Shown: positions 50,875 through 59,396 of the stretch, in pieces
Layout: every line of letters begins with the position of its first letter
How positions within the stretch are numbered: position 1 is the first letter of the stretch
From: an uncultured Collinsella sp.
GTDB lineage: Bacteria; Actinomycetota; Coriobacteriia; Coriobacteriales; Coriobacteriaceae
Direction of reading: 5' to 3'
Assembly (NCBI GenBank): GCA_900540945.1
Contig: UQHQ01000008.1
Coordinates: forward strand, 1-64,000
Length of the DNA: 64,000 nt
Translations under genes and position numbers: made by a program
The notes under the pieces: generated by a model
What the model was told of the DNA's origin: nothing
Database searches by the model: none
The model's input: the letters and a program-made list of their open reading frames with translations, nothing else

Positions 50875-51450
50875 TTAGTTGAGCTTAAGGGCCTTCTGGA
50901 TGGGCATGTAGAGGGCGCCGACCAGAATGGCGTTAAACACGGCGGTCATGGCGACGACGGGCAGCATGGCTGCGGCGAGCTCGCCCACCACGCCGAGCAT
51001 GGCCATCTTGATGACCATGAAGATAACGCCGGAGACAAAGGTGGTCACGAATGTTGCGACGATGGCGACGACGGGCTTAACCTGGCCGTCCTTGGCGGCG
51101 GCGTTGACAATGACGGCCATGAGCATGGCGGCGATACCCTCGGCGGCAAAATCGACAAACGGCGAGGTGGTGGTGATCTGGATCACGGCCGCTGAGATGA
51201 GGCCAATGACGAGCGCTTGGCCAATGTTGGGACGAACGACCAGGATGGTGAGGCAGAAGGCCGAGATGATGAACTCGGGACTGATCATACCGCCCGAGAT
51301 GCCCGAGATTGCCTTGCCGACGGTGAAGTTGAGGATGAAGCCTGCGGCAAGCAGAATGGCGAGCAGGACAAGGGCGTGGATATCGAGTTTGCCGCGGTCG
51401 GCGGTCTGGACGGTGCGGGGCTGGGCTGTGGCGGTGGTGTTCTGAGACAT
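50875..51450 (-). CDS. ECF transporter S component, probable tryptophan-binding
   Basis: This 191-residue membrane protein has a polar N-terminus and six hydrophobic segments typical of S-components (IHALVLLAILLAAGFILNFT, FIISAFCLTILVV, ALVIGLISAAVIQITT and others). It should bind the substrate and confer specificity. No vitamin-specific signature is recognised, but the operon leader encodes three Trp codons followed by a terminator, which points to tryptophan. The ATG at 51450 has AAAGGA upstream. First structural gene of the operon. Confidence 0.8.
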   Translation of the reverse strand: MSQNTTATAQPRTVQTADRGKLDIHALVLLAILLAAGFILNFTVGKAISGISGGMISPEFIISAFCLTILVVRPNIGQALVIGLISAAVIQITTTSPFVDFAAEGIAAMLMAVIVNAAAKDGQVKPVVAIVATFVTTFVSGVIFMVIKMAMLGVVGELAAAMLPVVAMTAVFNAILVGALYMPIQKALKLN

Positions 51451-51528
51451 GGTAAAAGTCCTTTCAAAAAGGGGAGTGTAAGAGAAAAACGGAGGCGCGT
51501 GATGCGAATGCGATCGGGCTCGAGATAG

Positions 51529-51557
51529 AAAAAGGCCCCCGGTCGAAACCGGAGGCC
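51529..51557 (-). terminator. Attenuator terminator of the Trp-leader operon
   Basis: On the minus strand GGCCTCCGGT and ACCGGGGGCC form the stem (51557 to 51534) followed by TTTTT (51533-51529). It lies between the Trp leader peptide and the S-component gene, as in trp-type attenuators. Just upstream, TGGCGTGA (51628-51621) can pair with TCACGCC (51590-51584), a likely 1:2 stem. Confidence 0.85.
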
Positions 51558-51595
51558 TTCCAATCACCTAGAGCGCAAAAACAGGCGTGAGGGAC

Positions 51596-51664
51596 TCACT
51601 GTCGACCGATCGTATTCGCATCACGCCACCACCAGTTGTTGAGGGACTTCATCGTGTTCATCAT
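51596..51664 (-). CDS. trpL: Tryptophan leader peptide
   Basis: This 22-codon ORF, MMNTMKSLNNWWWRDANTIG followed by RQ, has three consecutive Trp codons and a strong AAAGGAG ribosome binding site. It is followed by a terminator 40 nt after its stop and then by the ECF S gene. Stalling at the Trp codons when charged tRNA-Trp is scarce should prevent terminator formation. This is the classic leader-peptide attenuation design, here applied to a transporter rather than to tryptophan biosynthesis. Confidence 0.85.
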   Translation of the reverse strand: MMNTMKSLNNWWWRDANTIGRQ

Positions 51665-51722
51665 CTTGGTGGCTCCTTTCGTGATGCCTTGGCGCGGTTG
51701 CACCTCGTTGCTGTTGCGCTGC

Positions 51723-51731
51723 ACTATAGCA
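51723..51731 (-). promoter_or_regulatory. Extended -10 promoter of the Trp-leader operon
   Basis: On the minus strand TGCTATAGT forms an extended -10 element about 60 bp upstream of the leader peptide. No strong -35 is evident. An AT-rich hairpin (GAAATCTTTT with GAAAAGATTTC) lies further upstream at about 51750-51775. Confidence 0.5.
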
Positions 51732-51805
51732 CAGCGAAGTGTGTGCGGGGAAATCTTTTTTTGAAAAGATTTCGGCGGCGTTTCCTGCCGGTCAAAAGGG
51801 CAGGC

Positions 51806-51843
51806 TGAGCGGGCGGGATGACTCATGCGACCCCGCCCGTCTC
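51806..51843 (-). terminator. Terminator of the C69 dipeptidase gene
   Basis: GAGACGGGCGGGG and CCCGCCCGCTC (minus strand) form a GC-rich stem just downstream of the C69 stop codon. The T-run is short (TTTTG further on), so efficiency is uncertain. Confidence 0.55.
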
Positions 51844-51859
51844 TTGGAACGCGAGGGTC

Positions 51860-53659
51860 TTAGGCCTTCTTGCGGCGATAGAGCACGAAGCCGCAGACAC
51901 CGATGATGACGACGGCGCCAACGGCCATGGCGGCCATGTTGTTGCCCTCGGACTTCTCCTCGGTCGCCTCTTCCTCAACCTCGGGCTCGGCAACGTCCTC
52001 ATCGGAGAGGGCCTCGTCGGCGTAGGTGATGGACTCGACTAGGCAGTCGTTGTCGGCATCGTAGTCACTCGGGACGAACTTCTCGGAGAAGTCTCCCTTC
52101 TTGAGGTAGTCGCGCATCTCCTCGAGCATGGCCTTGCACTTGACGTAGGTGTTCTTGGTCGCTGCCTTGCCGGCCTTGTTGGCCAGGGCGGTGCGGGCCT
52201 CGGTGTCCTTGGCGGCCTGCATGGCCTCGTCGACGGTCAGGTTCTGCTCAATGAGCTCCTTCTGCAGGGCGTCGAGATAGGCGCGGACGCCGGTGGCGCA
52301 GCTGTCGCGGTTCTCATAGGCGAGCGTGTTGATGTCCATGAGGACGTAGTTGATGGAGTTCTTGGGCTCCTCGTTGTTCACGACGTCTTCCTCTTCACAG
52401 TGATCGAAGGAGACATCCTGATCGCTGAAGTAGGGGCTGACCTCGGTGAGCAGTGCGGAATAGAGGGGGATAGCGACGGAGAACTCGGCGTTGGAGAGCA
52501 TCTCCCACTGGATGGTCGCGATTTCGGGGTCCATGCCGTGACGGATCTGGAAGGTGTGGATCTCGGTGTTGCGGTTGGAGCCGATGGCATAGGCGCCGTC
52601 GGTGTTGGCGTTGAGGCCGGCGACATTCTCGCCGCGAGCGGCGAAGGAACGAATCATCTCAAAGGTGTTCCAGTCGGACTTGCCGGGCTGGAAGAACAGC
52701 GGCTGCATCTCGTGGACCAGGGCGCCGGTCGTCGCACGAGCGTCTTCGCGCTCGTCCTTGACGATCTCATAGTCGGTGCCCTCAGCAAGCGGAGCCATGA
52801 AGTAATCGCGGCCCTGGACATAGCGCGACCACTGGTGCATACCGGCCTCGCTAATCTCCTCGCCGTAGGTCTTGGCGACGTCGAACTTGCCGTCGGTGTA
52901 CTCGGCAAAGCCCTTCTCCTTAGGCATGGACTCGATGCCCTCGGAGTGGAGGCAGTTCTCGGTGTCGTCGAGGTCGACGTCATAGGTGAGGTTGCCGATG
53001 TTGGGGTTGAGTGAGGCAATATCGTCGGTGAGCCTCATAGCGATCCACTGGTGGCCGGAAAGCGCTGCAAACAACCAGGTCTCGTTGTTGTCGGCAATGA
53101 TGATCTGGTCGTTGGAGCAGACGCCCTGCTCGTCAATCAGGCTGCCGAGGAGCTCGACACCCTCGCGGGCCGTGGCGCTCTCGCCCAGAATGACGCTGGC
53201 GTAGTTGTACTCGCCGATGCCGGTCTCCTCGGTGACGGGGTCGGCTTCCTCTGCCTTCTCGTTATAGGAGGTGCTCAGCGTGGCAGAGCAGGAAACGCCC
53301 TTTTCGTTGATGCCAGCCTCGGAATATGCGTCGTAACGATCTTCCCACTGAGAGGGGTTGTCGCGAACGAAGGTGTAGCGGTAGGTTGCGCCCTTGGACT
53401 TGTACTCAAAGCCGGACTCGACCGAGGTGTACTTGCTGCCGTCCTTGTGTGCGGGCTCGATGCCAAAGTGCTTGATGTAGCGCGGGCCGAAGTCCTCGGA
53501 GCGTCCGTAGTACGTGTTGCCGTCTGCCGTGAGCTGGCTGCCCATGTAGATCTGGGTGCAAGCGAGCGCCGAAGTCGGCATGGCCATAATGGCCGCTGCT
53601 CCAAATGCAAGGCCGCAGCCGAGCTTCTTGAGCGTGTTGACAGGATGAGTAAACCTCAT
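51860..53659 (-). CDS. Secreted C69-family dipeptidase, membrane-anchored
   Basis: This 599-residue protein has a signal peptide (KLGCGLAFGAAAIMAMPTSA) ending at ALA, directly followed by a Cys that is the expected N-terminal nucleophile of C69 peptidases (CTQIYMGSQLTADGNTYYGR). Conserved Ntn-hydrolase segments include RSEDFGP and GINEKGVSCSATLSTSYNE. Near the C-terminus an acidic stretch (EVEEEATEEKSEG) precedes a transmembrane helix (MAVGAVVIIGVCGFVLY) and RRKKA, which would anchor it outside the cell. It probably releases dipeptides or amino acids from exogenous peptides. GGGAGG precedes ATG 53659. Confidence 0.9.
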   Translation of the reverse strand: MRFTHPVNTLKKLGCGLAFGAAAIMAMPTSALACTQIYMGSQLTADGNTYYGRSEDFGPRYIKHFGIEPAHKDGSKYTSVESGFEYKSKGATYRYTFVRDNPSQWEDRYDAYSEAGINEKGVSCSATLSTSYNEKAEEADPVTEETGIGEYNYASVILGESATAREGVELLGSLIDEQGVCSNDQIIIADNNETWLFAALSGHQWIAMRLTDDIASLNPNIGNLTYDVDLDDTENCLHSEGIESMPKEKGFAEYTDGKFDVAKTYGEEISEAGMHQWSRYVQGRDYFMAPLAEGTDYEIVKDEREDARATTGALVHEMQPLFFQPGKSDWNTFEMIRSFAARGENVAGLNANTDGAYAIGSNRNTEIHTFQIRHGMDPEIATIQWEMLSNAEFSVAIPLYSALLTEVSPYFSDQDVSFDHCEEEDVVNNEEPKNSINYVLMDINTLAYENRDSCATGVRAYLDALQKELIEQNLTVDEAMQAAKDTEARTALANKAGKAATKNTYVKCKAMLEEMRDYLKKGDFSEKFVPSDYDADNDCLVESITYADEALSDEDVAEPEVEEEATEEKSEGNNMAAMAVGAVVIIGVCGFVLYRRKKA

Positions 53660-53967
53660 GATCCCTCCCAACTGTTGAAACCCCGCGAAACCGTACGGAG
53701 TTTCAGCTAATAAATACATCTACTAGCCTAAAGGAAGTGTAAAGAGTATTCATTCGACAACAGCTTTTACTCGATGAGCGTGAAGAAATATACGATGAGC
53801 GGATAATAATACTCATTTTATTGCTTTAGTTAAATAAAGGCACCCTGCATTTACTGTAGCTGAATAAAGCGCCAGACAATGCTCAAAAAGAAAACTCTCC
53901 CGCTGTTTAGGATTTGCATAAACAACGGGAGAGTCGATAACTGGATGAATATCATACCAATGTGGAT
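53660..53967. other. AT-rich intergenic region of about 300 bp
   Basis: The gap between the C69 gene and the small ORF is AT-rich and contains no gene that I can support. It should hold the C69 promoter (a TTTACA occurs on the minus strand at about 53735-53740) and the terminator of the lipid-kinase unit. Confidence 0.45.
53885..53934 (-). terminator. Terminator of the lipid-kinase/small-protein unit
   Basis: On the minus strand ACTCTCCCG and CGGGAGAGT form the stem, extended inward by TGTTT/AAACA, followed by TTTTCTTTTT. It terminates transcription coming from the lipid kinase and the small membrane protein. Confidence 0.85.
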
Positions 53968-54060
53968 TTACTTCTTTCGGCGGTGGATCACATTGATGGC
54001 GTAACCAACGAGCATGGCCAAGACGATGACGATAAAGCCAATCAGGGGATTGTCGTTCAT
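53968..54060 (-). CDS. 30-residue single-helix membrane protein
   Basis: The frame begins at ATG 54060 after AGGAGGACCCC and encodes MNDNPLIGFIVIVLAMLVGY, then AINVIHRRKK: one transmembrane helix with a basic tail. It starts 9 bp after the lipid kinase stop and ends before a strong terminator, so it belongs to the same transcript. Ideal ribosome binding site and operon position argue that it is expressed. Function unknown; it may associate with the kinase. Confidence 0.6.
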   Translation of the reverse strand: MNDNPLIGFIVIVLAMLVGYAINVIHRRKK

Positions 54061-54069
54061 GGGGTCCTC

Positions 54070-54987
54070 CTATTTTCCGAGCGGTGAAAAATCGTCGACG
54101 ATGAGGTCGAGACATTGCGGCAGCGCGCGAGCGCCAAAGACGCCGGAGTTGCTGGAGATGATCTCTCCATCGAACTGCATACCCAGCGATGGCGTGCAGG
54201 TGATCTTGGCTTCCTTGGTCTGGATGATCTTAAACTGCGGACGGCCGAGCACTTTGCCAGCGGGGTCGAGCGCGGCGGTAATTACCGTGGGGAGCAGCTG
54301 CATCGTGCGCACGGGCTCAATAACGACGATGTCGACCATGCCGTCGTCCATGCGGCAGTTGGGGAACAGGTTGATGTCGTTTTGGATGACCGAGGTATTG
54401 CCTGCCATGCAGCAGATGCCGTCGAGCTCCTCGACAATGCCGTCGTGCTCAATGGTAAAGTGCGCCACCGTGGGGTTGGGCGTGGCGAGCGCGGAGAGGA
54501 AGTAGGCGATCTCGCCAATGTCGTTTTTGGTGGGAGCGGCCTTCATCATGATCTCGGCGTCGAAGCCCGAGCCGGCGATGATGATAAAGCCGTGGCGCTT
54601 CTCGTTGCCGTTCTCGTCGAGCCAAAAGAGCTCACCCATGTCCACTTTGACCGTGCGGCCGTCGCGGCAAGCCTTGGCGAGTGCCGCCGCCTCGGGGGCA
54701 TTGCCGATGTTGTTAAAGAACAGGCAGGCCGTGCCGGAGGGGAAGACAAGCGTGGGGACACCGCACCCGCGCATCTGGTCGAGCACGTTGGAGACGGTGC
54801 CGTCGCCGCCCGAAACGACCACGCGATCGAACTCGCGAACGTCCGCTACCGCGTCCTCGGGCTCCATGCCATCGCCGATAAAACGCATCACGACCTCGTC
54901 GCCGCCCTGCGCGAGGGCGTGCGTGAACGCGTAGATTTCATCTGAGCTGGGGCCCGATGCCGGGTTGTGGATGATAAGGCAGCGCAT
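54070..54987 (-). CDS. Diacylglycerol/lipid kinase family protein
   Basis: This 305-residue protein is of the DagK/YegS-type lipid kinase family. The N-terminus has LIIHNPASGPSS and the nucleotide motif VVSGGDGTVSNVLDQM; FPSGTACLFFNNIGN is the family variant of the PxGTxND loop. The C-terminal beta domain has GSGFDAEIM and LGMQFDGEIISS (Asp-Gly-Glu). It phosphorylates diacylglycerol or a related lipid at the membrane. The ribosome binding site is weak (AACGGGAACG before the ATG at 54987). Confidence 0.85.
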   Translation of the reverse strand: MRCLIIHNPASGPSSDEIYAFTHALAQGGDEVVMRFIGDGMEPEDAVADVREFDRVVVSGGDGTVSNVLDQMRGCGVPTLVFPSGTACLFFNNIGNAPEAAALAKACRDGRTVKVDMGELFWLDENGNEKRHGFIIIAGSGFDAEIMMKAAPTKNDIGEIAYFLSALATPNPTVAHFTIEHDGIVEELDGICCMAGNTSVIQNDINLFPNCRMDDGMVDIVVIEPVRTMQLLPTVITAALDPAGKVLGRPQFKIIQTKEAKITCTPSLGMQFDGEIISSNSGVFGARALPQCLDLIVDDFSPLGK

Positions 54988-55085
54988 ACTTACGTTCCCG
55001 TTCTGTGACTAACCGAGTATAGTTGTAGAGCAATGCCGATATCCTACCCGTGTTTTTCGGGCCTAACCTTATTCGATGGGTTGAT

Positions 55086-56219
55086 ATGTACATTTCCACA
55101 CATCAGGCTCTGGTCGACTTTTGCCAGCGCGCCCGCGAGTTCGACGCGATCGCCGTCGATACCGAGTTTTTGCGCGAGCGCACGTTTCATCCGCGCCTGT
55201 GCCTGGTCCAGATTGCCACCCCCGCCGAGAGTGTCGCTGTCGATCCGCTGGTGATCGACGACCTGTCGCCGCTTGCCGAGCTTATGGCCGACGAGAGCGT
55301 GACCAAGGTCTTCCACGCCTGCTCGCAGGATATGGAGGTCATGCTCCACACCGTGGGCGCGCTGCCGCGTCCGATTTTTGACACGCAGGTTGCCGCCGCC
55401 TTTTTGGGCGAGCGCCAGCAGATTTCGTATGGTGCGCTCGTTCAGACGTTCTGCGGCGTATCACTGCCCAAGACCGAGTCGCTGACCGACTGGTCGCGCC
55501 GCCCGCTGACCGACAAGCAGATTGAGTACGCGATCGATGACGTCAAGTATCTGATCGTTGCCTATACCGAGATGATGAGCCGTCTGCGCGAGCTGGGCCG
55601 CGTGGATTGGGTGCTCGACGAGTTGCGTCCTCTGGCCGATGAGTCGCACTACCGCGCCGACCGCCACGAAGCGTTCCGCAAGGTCAAGCGCATCAACTCG
55701 TGCAGCCGCCATCAGCTGGGCATTGCGCGCGAGCTTGCCGCCTGGCGTGAGGACCGCGCTGAGCGGCGCAACATCCCGCGCAAGTGGGTTATGTCCGACG
55801 ATACGCTGCTGGCGCTCGTCAAGCGCAATCCCGTGCGTGTTGAGGAGTTCCGTAGCATCCGCGGCACCGACCAGCTGGGGGAGCGCGACGTGGACGGCGC
55901 GCTCATGGCCATCAAGCGCGGAGCGAGCTGTCCGCACGATCGCCTGCCGCTCTTGGTGCGCGGACATCGTCAGATTTCGCCGGAGCTGGAGAGCGTGACT
56001 GACCTTATGTATGCGCTTATTCGCCTGGTTGCCGAGCGCTCGGGCGTGGCGACCTCGGTCATTGCGTCGCGCGATGACCTGGCCGACTACATTGAGCATC
56101 CCGAGCAGAGCCGCCTGCGCGAAGGTTGGCGCTTTGAACTTGTGGGCTCGCGCCTGGACGATCTGCTTTCCGGCAACATGGGGTTGACGGTCAAAGATGG
56201 CAAAATTGAATTGCTGTAA
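55086..56219 (+). CDS. rnd: Ribonuclease D
   Basis: This 377-residue 3'-exoribonuclease has the DEDD-type exonuclease motifs: Exo I in AIAVDTEFLRERTFHPRLCL, Exo II around HACSQDMEVM, and Exo III in QIEYAIDDVKYLIVAY. HRDC-type helical domains follow, the first around AAWREDRAERRNIPRKWVM. It trims tRNA 3' ends and degrades structured RNA. The ATG at 55086 is the best match to the family N-terminus; a codon at 55050 lies upstream. It is divergent from the lipid kinase gene. Confidence 0.92.
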   Translation: MYISTHQALVDFCQRAREFDAIAVDTEFLRERTFHPRLCLVQIATPAESVAVDPLVIDDLSPLAELMADESVTKVFHACSQDMEVMLHTVGALPRPIFDTQVAAAFLGERQQISYGALVQTFCGVSLPKTESLTDWSRRPLTDKQIEYAIDDVKYLIVAYTEMMSRLRELGRVDWVLDELRPLADESHYRADRHEAFRKVKRINSCSRHQLGIARELAAWREDRAERRNIPRKWVMSDDTLLALVKRNPVRVEEFRSIRGTDQLGERDVDGALMAIKRGASCPHDRLPLLVRGHRQISPELESVTDLMYALIRLVAERSGVATSVIASRDDLADYIEHPEQSRLREGWRFELVGSRLDDLLSGNMGLTVKDGKIELL

Positions 56220-56283
56220 GGAAGCCTAGCCGCTTGATTGGGTAGAATGCCTCCAACGTGTAATTCGATTCGGAGGAATTCGC

Positions 56284-56988
56284 ATGCCCTATTACTATGG
56301 TTACGGCTTTGGCATCGACCCGCTGTACCTGCTGGTTGTCCTTGTTTGTACGGTGCTTGGCCTTGCGGCGCAGAGCTATATCAACTCGACGTACAAGACC
56401 TGGTCCAAGGTTCGCTCGGACGGCGACACGGGTGCCACGGTCGCTCGCCGCATGCTCGACGCCAACGGTTGCAACGCCGTGGGTATCAAGGGCGTTGCCG
56501 GTGAGCTCACCGACCACTACAACCCGCAGGATAACAACCTGTATCTCTCGGACGCTAACCGTTCGGGCGGATCGGTCGCAAGCGTTGCCGTGGCCTGCCA
56601 CGAGGCGGGTCATGCCGCCCAGCGTCAGAGCGGTTACGCCATGATGAAGGTTCGCACCGCCCTGGTCCCGGTCGTCAACTTTACCCAGAACACCTGGACC
56701 ATCGTGTTGCTCTTGGGCCTGTTTATGAACATCGCCGGGCTCACGACCCTCGCATTGATCTTCTTCTCGTTTAGTGTGCTGTTCCAACTCGTTACGTTGC
56801 CTGTCGAGATCGATGCCAGTCGCCGCGCCGTGGCGTATATCGAGCAGTCGGGCATGAGTTCCAAGCAGGTCAACGGTGCCAAGAAGGTGCTGACGGCAGC
56901 CGCGCTCACCTACGTGGCGGCGGCGCTCACCTCGATTATTCAGCTGCTCTACCTGATGGCCCGCTACAACAGAAACTCCAACCGATAA
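56284..56988 (+). CDS. YugP-type zinc-dependent membrane protease
   Basis: This 234-residue protein has an N-terminal membrane helix (LLVVLVCTVLGLAAQSYI), a metalloprotease motif VACHEAGHAAQ (HExxH variant HEAGH) near residue 105, and two or three further membrane segments. This is the layout of the YugP/DUF-type zinc metallopeptidase family. Family proteins have no well-defined substrate. GGAGGA lies upstream of ATG 56284. Confidence 0.85.
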   Translation: MPYYYGYGFGIDPLYLLVVLVCTVLGLAAQSYINSTYKTWSKVRSDGDTGATVARRMLDANGCNAVGIKGVAGELTDHYNPQDNNLYLSDANRSGGSVASVAVACHEAGHAAQRQSGYAMMKVRTALVPVVNFTQNTWTIVLLLGLFMNIAGLTTLALIFFSFSVLFQLVTLPVEIDASRRAVAYIEQSGMSSKQVNGAKKVLTAAALTYVAAALTSIIQLLYLMARYNRNSNR

Positions 56989-57103
56989 CAAATTGGCTTG
57001 ACAGGCGCCGCGGAGATTCTTGTCCCCGCGGCGCTGTACTATGTGTTGGACTTGAATCTGCGCAGGGTCGAAGCCCTTGTGCTCGATAACGAAGGGGGGC
57101 TGC

Positions 57104-58555
57104 GTGGCAGGCTGGAATCTAACCGGCAATGCCGTTTCCGCCGAGTTCGACGGTTCGGACGATCAGGAGCGCAAGGAGCTCAGCGTGAGCCAGGCAGTGG
57201 AGATCGCCGCCGGTGCGCTCGATGCCATTCCGCAGCTGAGCGTTCTGGGCGAGGTCACAGGTTTTCGTGGTCCTAACGCCCGAAGCGGTCACTGCTACTT
57301 CCAGATCAAGGACGACTCGGCCGCCGTCGACTGCATTATCTGGAAGGGCGCCTATCTCAAGCGCACCTTCGATCTGCGCGATGGCATGCAGGTGAGCTTT
57401 AAGGGCAGCTTCAATCTCTATAAGCCCACGGGTCGCATGAGCTTTGTTGCCCGCTCATTTTCGTTGGCGGGGGAGGGTCTGCTGCGTCAACAAGTGGCGC
57501 AACTGGCCGAAAAGCTACGCCGCGAGGGCCTGATGGACGAAGCGCGCAAGCGCCGCATCCCGGTGTTCTGCTCCCGCGTGGCGGTCGTCACCTCGCTTTC
57601 GGGTGCCGTAATCGACGACGTCAAGCGCACGTTTCGTCGTCGCAACCCGCTCGTCGAGGTCGTCTGCGTGGGCGCCAAGGTTCAAGGCGAGGGTGCGCCG
57701 GCCGAGCTCATCGAGGGCTTGCGCCGCGCCGCTTCCATTACGCCGGCGCCCGACTGTATTTTGCTGGTGCGCGGCGGCGGCTCCTTTGAGGACCTCATGA
57801 CCTTTAATGACGAGGAGCTTGCCCGCGCGGTGGCGGCTTGTCCTGTGCCCGTGGTGACCGGTATTGGCCATGAGCCCGATACCTCGATTTGCGACATGGT
57901 GAGCGACCGCCGCGCCTCCACGCCCACGGCGGCGGCCGAATCGGTGGCGCCGGCTATGACGGAGTTGGCCGATGTGCTCGAGGCACGCCATCAGCGTCTT
58001 GGCGCCGCGATGGCATCGATGATTGGGTCGAATCAGGTCGACCTGGAGATGCTCGATCAGCGTGGTCGCCGCGCTTGGAATACCTATACGGCCCGTCTGG
58101 GCGATGCACTCGATGCCGCCGCCTGCCGCCCGTGCCTCAACGACCCCACATTTATGGTCGAGCGTCGCGAATCGGAGCTTGCGCTGACTGCCGATCGCCT
58201 GTCGGGCGCCATAGTACGCTCGGTCGGGACATTCCGCTCCAACTTTGAGCGCCTGCCCGAGCGTCTGGTTGCAAGCACCTCGGGGCTCGATGGCAAGCGC
58301 CATGCGCTCACGCTTGCGAGTTCCCGTCTGGAGCATCAGGGGCGCACGATGCTCAGCAAACCCGCGTCCGACCTGGGCCGTGCGGCAGCCTCACTCGATG
58401 CCCTGTCGCCGCTCAAGGTGCTTGCCCGTGGCTATTCCATCGCGTACAGCGATGATGGGGTGGCTACGAGCGCCAAGACCTTTAAGCCCGGCGACGCCAT
58501 ACGCGTGCGCATGGCAGACGGCAACGTGGCGGCAACGGTCGATACGGTCGAGTAG
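57104..58555 (+). CDS. xseA: Exodeoxyribonuclease VII large subunit
   Basis: This 483-residue protein has an N-terminal OB-fold (LGEVTGFRGPNARSGHCYFQ) and the catalytic domain with VVTSLSGAVIDDV, LLVRGGGSFEDLMTFNDE, VVTGIGHEPDTSICD and RASTPTAAAESVAP. A C-terminal helical region ends in VLARGYSIAYSDDGV. With XseB it degrades single-stranded DNA to oligonucleotides. A GTG start at 57104 is chosen because AAGGGGGG lies at suitable distance; an in-frame ATG at 57077 would extend it by nine codons. A GC hairpin precedes it at about 57004-57033. Confidence 0.92.
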   Translation: MAGWNLTGNAVSAEFDGSDDQERKELSVSQAVEIAAGALDAIPQLSVLGEVTGFRGPNARSGHCYFQIKDDSAAVDCIIWKGAYLKRTFDLRDGMQVSFKGSFNLYKPTGRMSFVARSFSLAGEGLLRQQVAQLAEKLRREGLMDEARKRRIPVFCSRVAVVTSLSGAVIDDVKRTFRRRNPLVEVVCVGAKVQGEGAPAELIEGLRRAASITPAPDCILLVRGGGSFEDLMTFNDEELARAVAACPVPVVTGIGHEPDTSICDMVSDRRASTPTAAAESVAPAMTELADVLEARHQRLGAAMASMIGSNQVDLEMLDQRGRRAWNTYTARLGDALDAAACRPCLNDPTFMVERRESELALTADRLSGAIVRSVGTFRSNFERLPERLVASTSGLDGKRHALTLASSRLEHQGRTMLSKPASDLGRAAASLDALSPLKVLARGYSIAYSDDGVATSAKTFKPGDAIRVRMADGNVAATVDTVE

Positions 58556-58597
58556 ACCGCGTTTCACAGCGATAAACCTTTAGGAAAGGAAACAGAT

Positions 58598-58864
58598 ATG
58601 GCAGAGAAGACCCCGGTCGAGCAGCTTACGTACAAGCAGGCCTCGCAGGAGTTGGAACTCATCATCCGCAGCTTGGAGTCGGGCGATATGGAGCTCGAGG
58701 AGTCACTCGAGAGCTATACCCGCGGCGTCGAGCTCCTCAAGAGCCTGCGCACCCGCCTGTCCGATGCCGAGCAGAAGGTCTCGGTGCTCCTTAAGGACGT
58801 CGACGGCAACGACGTGCTCGCCGACGGCGAGGCCGCCAACACCGACGACAAGCTTTCGTTCTAA
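58598..58864 (+). CDS. xseB: Exodeoxyribonuclease VII small subunit
   Basis: This 88-residue helical protein shows the family pattern: LTYKQASQELELIIRSLESG, LEESLESYTRGVELLKSLR and LSDAEQKVSVL. It binds XseA in multiple copies. It lies 42 bp after xseA with AAAGGAAA upstream and is clearly in the same operon. Confidence 0.95.
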   Translation: MAEKTPVEQLTYKQASQELELIIRSLESGDMELEESLESYTRGVELLKSLRTRLSDAEQKVSVLLKDVDGNDVLADGEAANTDDKLSF

Positions 58865-58913
58865 CCATCCCGACCAAATATAATTACCTTGGCCTGTGAG
58901 AAAGGAACCAGCC

Positions 58914-59249
58914 ATGTGTGATTGCATCTTCTGCAAAATCGCCAACCACGAGATTCCCTCAACCGTTGTCTATGAGGACGACCAGGTCATCGCCTTCGAC
59001 GACCTCAACCCCCAGGCGCCGGTCCACACGCTCGTGATCCCCAAGAAGCACTACAGCGACATCGCCGACAACGTGCCGGCCGAGACCATGGGCGCCATGG
59101 CCCACGCCATCCACGAGGTTGCCAAGGCCAAGGGCTTGGAGGACGGTTTCCGCGTCATCTCCAACAAGGGCGTCAACGCCGGCCAGACCGTCATGCACTT
59201 CCACATGCACGTCCTCGGCGGCAAAAACCTGGGCGAGAACCTCATCTGA
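58914..59249 (+). CDS. HIT-family nucleotide-binding protein (HinT-like)
   Basis: This 111-residue protein has the zinc/N-terminal CIFCKIANHEIPSTVVYEDD and the histidine triad QTVMHFHMHVLGGK at the C-terminus. It is a HinT-type nucleoside phosphoramidase or AMP-lysine hydrolase. ATG 58914 has AAAGGAA upstream. It follows xseB by about 50 bp. Downstream a hairpin (CTTCCGT with ACGGAAG, about 59270-59291) and an AATAAACCC/GGGTTTATT inverted repeat (59310-59343) occupy the gap before the first acetate kinase. Confidence 0.92.
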   Translation: MCDCIFCKIANHEIPSTVVYEDDQVIAFDDLNPQAPVHTLVIPKKHYSDIADNVPAETMGAMAHAIHEVAKAKGLEDGFRVISNKGVNAGQTVMHFHMHVLGGKNLGENLI

Positions 59250-59396
59250 GGACGCTTCTTCCGTGCAATGAAACGGAAGCTCTGGCACCGATAACTTATA
59301 TATCAACGCAATAAACCCGAGCGCGAGGGCGTTTGGGTTTATTATTGAAGCGTATGTAACCTGGCGGCGCCACACCGCCTGTTAGTAGGGAGACAC

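Noticed and set aside
53590..53659. Lipobox reading of the C69 dipeptidase N-terminus
   Set aside because: The residue before Cys fits, but Leu is at -2 rather than -3. The Cys is better explained as the N-terminal nucleophile of the peptidase.
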